Shown: positions 63,129-64,000 of the stretch, piece after piece | Position numbering within the stretch: the first letter of the stretch is position 1 | Layout: every line of letters starts with the position of its first letter | DNA from: Orbilia blumenaviensis | Lineage: Eukaryota > Ascomycota > Orbiliomycetes > Orbiliales > Orbiliaceae | DNA: 64,000 bases | Assembly: GCA_036872755.1 (NCBI GenBank) | Contig: JAVHNS010000002.1 | Span: 186,001-250,000 of the forward strand | Direction: 5' to 3' | Notes under the pieces: model-generated | Seen by the model: only the letters and a program-made list of their open reading frames with translations | Databases searched by the model: none | What the model was told of the DNA's origin: nothing | Made by a program: the position numbers and the translations under genes

Positions 63129-64000
63129 GGCCAGCTGGTGCACTAAACTCGGATGAGTACATAATTCTTGTTGGAAATGTGCGCCTCCCCGACCAATTCC
63201 TTTCGGTTGTCAGGAAATTTTATTGGGAATAAATGATTGTCGCTTCCCTAGTGACACTTTGTTTTCTCTCTAATCTCTTGTATTCAACTGGTTCTTTGCT
63301 AACAGCTGTCTATTTTCTTTTCATCCCTTTCTCTTTTTGGGAGATCTAACGAAGCCCTCTTTTTAGATACCATGGAAGGGGCGGTGGCAGGACCTAAAAG
63401 ACCTGGTCCGAGAAATCACACCGACTGTTCAACGAGTGGAGATATATCTAACAGCAGACGGGCGTTCGAGGGGATTTGGGTATGTTATCGTAAAGGAGCG
63501 GGATGAGGCAATAAAAGTAGTAGGTAAGTCTACCCCGATTCAATCCTGTGCGTAGTACCTGAGGGTTATTGTTTGCTCGCCAACATGCTGAGAATTGTGG
63601 CCTTAATCGCCTCCTGTCAGACCGTCTGGACGGCTTTGAATGGCATGGAAGGGCATTGATGGTAAAACTGGGGAACGAGGCCAATCCAGTCCCCGTTCTT
63701 GCGCAGGAGCCGAATCCGACGTCTTCTCCCGATGGAGGTCCAGTGCCAGAATACATTCCAGTGCCTCCGCTACCGGCAGAGTACAGTGGTAGTAGCATTG
63801 GTGCAAACTTTTCAGCATATTCGAATCTCGTTCCGTCTCAGCTCGCTGCCTACAACGAATGGATCGCGATTCAGGCGTATCACCACTATACAGCGTTGGC
63901 TCACAATGCTTCTATCCGTCTCCAAGAAGAGCGCTCTGGGACCCAACAGCATCTGGCAAACCAGGAGAGTGGTGGAACCGACCTTGATAGTAGTTTTCAG
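63110..64000 (+). CDS. RNA-binding protein with RRM domain (5' part, continues past the window)
   Basis: Exons 63110-63178, 63367-63523 and 63621 onward fit. The first two rebuild an RRM across a splice. RNP2 is IILVGN, the strand then continues IPWKGRWQDLKDLVRE, and RNP1 is RGFGYVIV, followed by DRLDGFEWHGRALMVKLG, the typical end of the domain. The WQDLKDL helix is characteristic of the Gbp2/Hrb1/hnRNP-M type of RRM in fungi. A Pro/Glu-rich region follows (EPNPTSSPDGG, PVPEYIPVPPLP), with no stop before the window ends. The ATG at 63110 has an upstream in-frame stop, but a CAG at 63107 could also be an acceptor, so the 5' end is not certain. Function: an mRNA-binding, export- or splicing-linked role is inferred from the family. 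Confidence 0.82.

Noticed and set aside
1..64000. tRNA, rRNA and CRISPR search by eye
   Set aside because: No cloverleaf with a GGTTCGAATCC-type T arm, no rRNA core sequence and no regularly spaced repeats were seen.

Overview
The window is nuclear DNA of a filamentous ascomycete fungus (Pezizomycotina). Genes are split by many short introns of about 42-110 bases, with GTRNGT-type donors, CTAAC-like branch sites and YAG acceptors. Several families are typical of, or restricted to, fungi: a PDR-type ABC transporter, a long conserved GT2 glycosyltransferase, a GH114 galactosaminidase-like protein, a penicillin-acyltransferase-like enzyme and a Tho1-like SAP protein. There is no bacterial operon structure, rRNA, recognisable tRNA, CRISPR array or intact transposon. 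Gene density is low, at roughly 17 well-supported genes in 64 kb with long AT-rich spacers full of homopolymer tracts. That would suit a gene-sparse lineage such as the Pezizomycetes, but the order cannot be fixed from sequence reading alone.

Layout. 0.5-8.7 kb: small metabolic genes (type I glutamine-synthetase-like, short-chain dehydrogenase, small membrane protein, dienelactone-hydrolase-like). 11.7-27 kb: three membrane-anchored polysaccharide genes (GH16, GT2, GH114) separated by long gene-poor spacers, one of which holds a possible P-loop kinase relic. 27.9-34.2 kb: an Mpv17/PMP22-like membrane protein, an unrecognised coiled-coil protein, a probably broken gene, a helix-hairpin-helix protein and a tentative small gene. 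34.4-39.5 kb: an F-box protein, a penicillin-acyltransferase-like enzyme and a His-rich unknown. 41.5-49.5 kb: a complete eight-exon PDR transporter and a multi-finger C2H2 protein with an RS-like tract. 50.9-56.5 kb: one unbroken 1836-codon reading frame with a degenerate C-terminal methyltransferase domain. 59.4-64 kb: a Tho1/SARNP-like SAP protein and the 5' part of an RRM protein that runs off the window.

Exon structures were rebuilt by hand. They were accepted when splice sites, phase and the family pattern agreed; for every main gene the summed exon length is divisible by three. I see no single operon-like or cluster-like system. The nearest thing to a functional neighbourhood is the GH16-GT2-GH114 trio of cell-surface polysaccharide genes. 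The most unusual items are the degenerate methyltransferase giant, a 75-base stop-free intron in the SAP gene, an orphan acyltransferase whose nucleophile sits at almost the same position as in the penicillin enzyme, and several candidate decaying genes.
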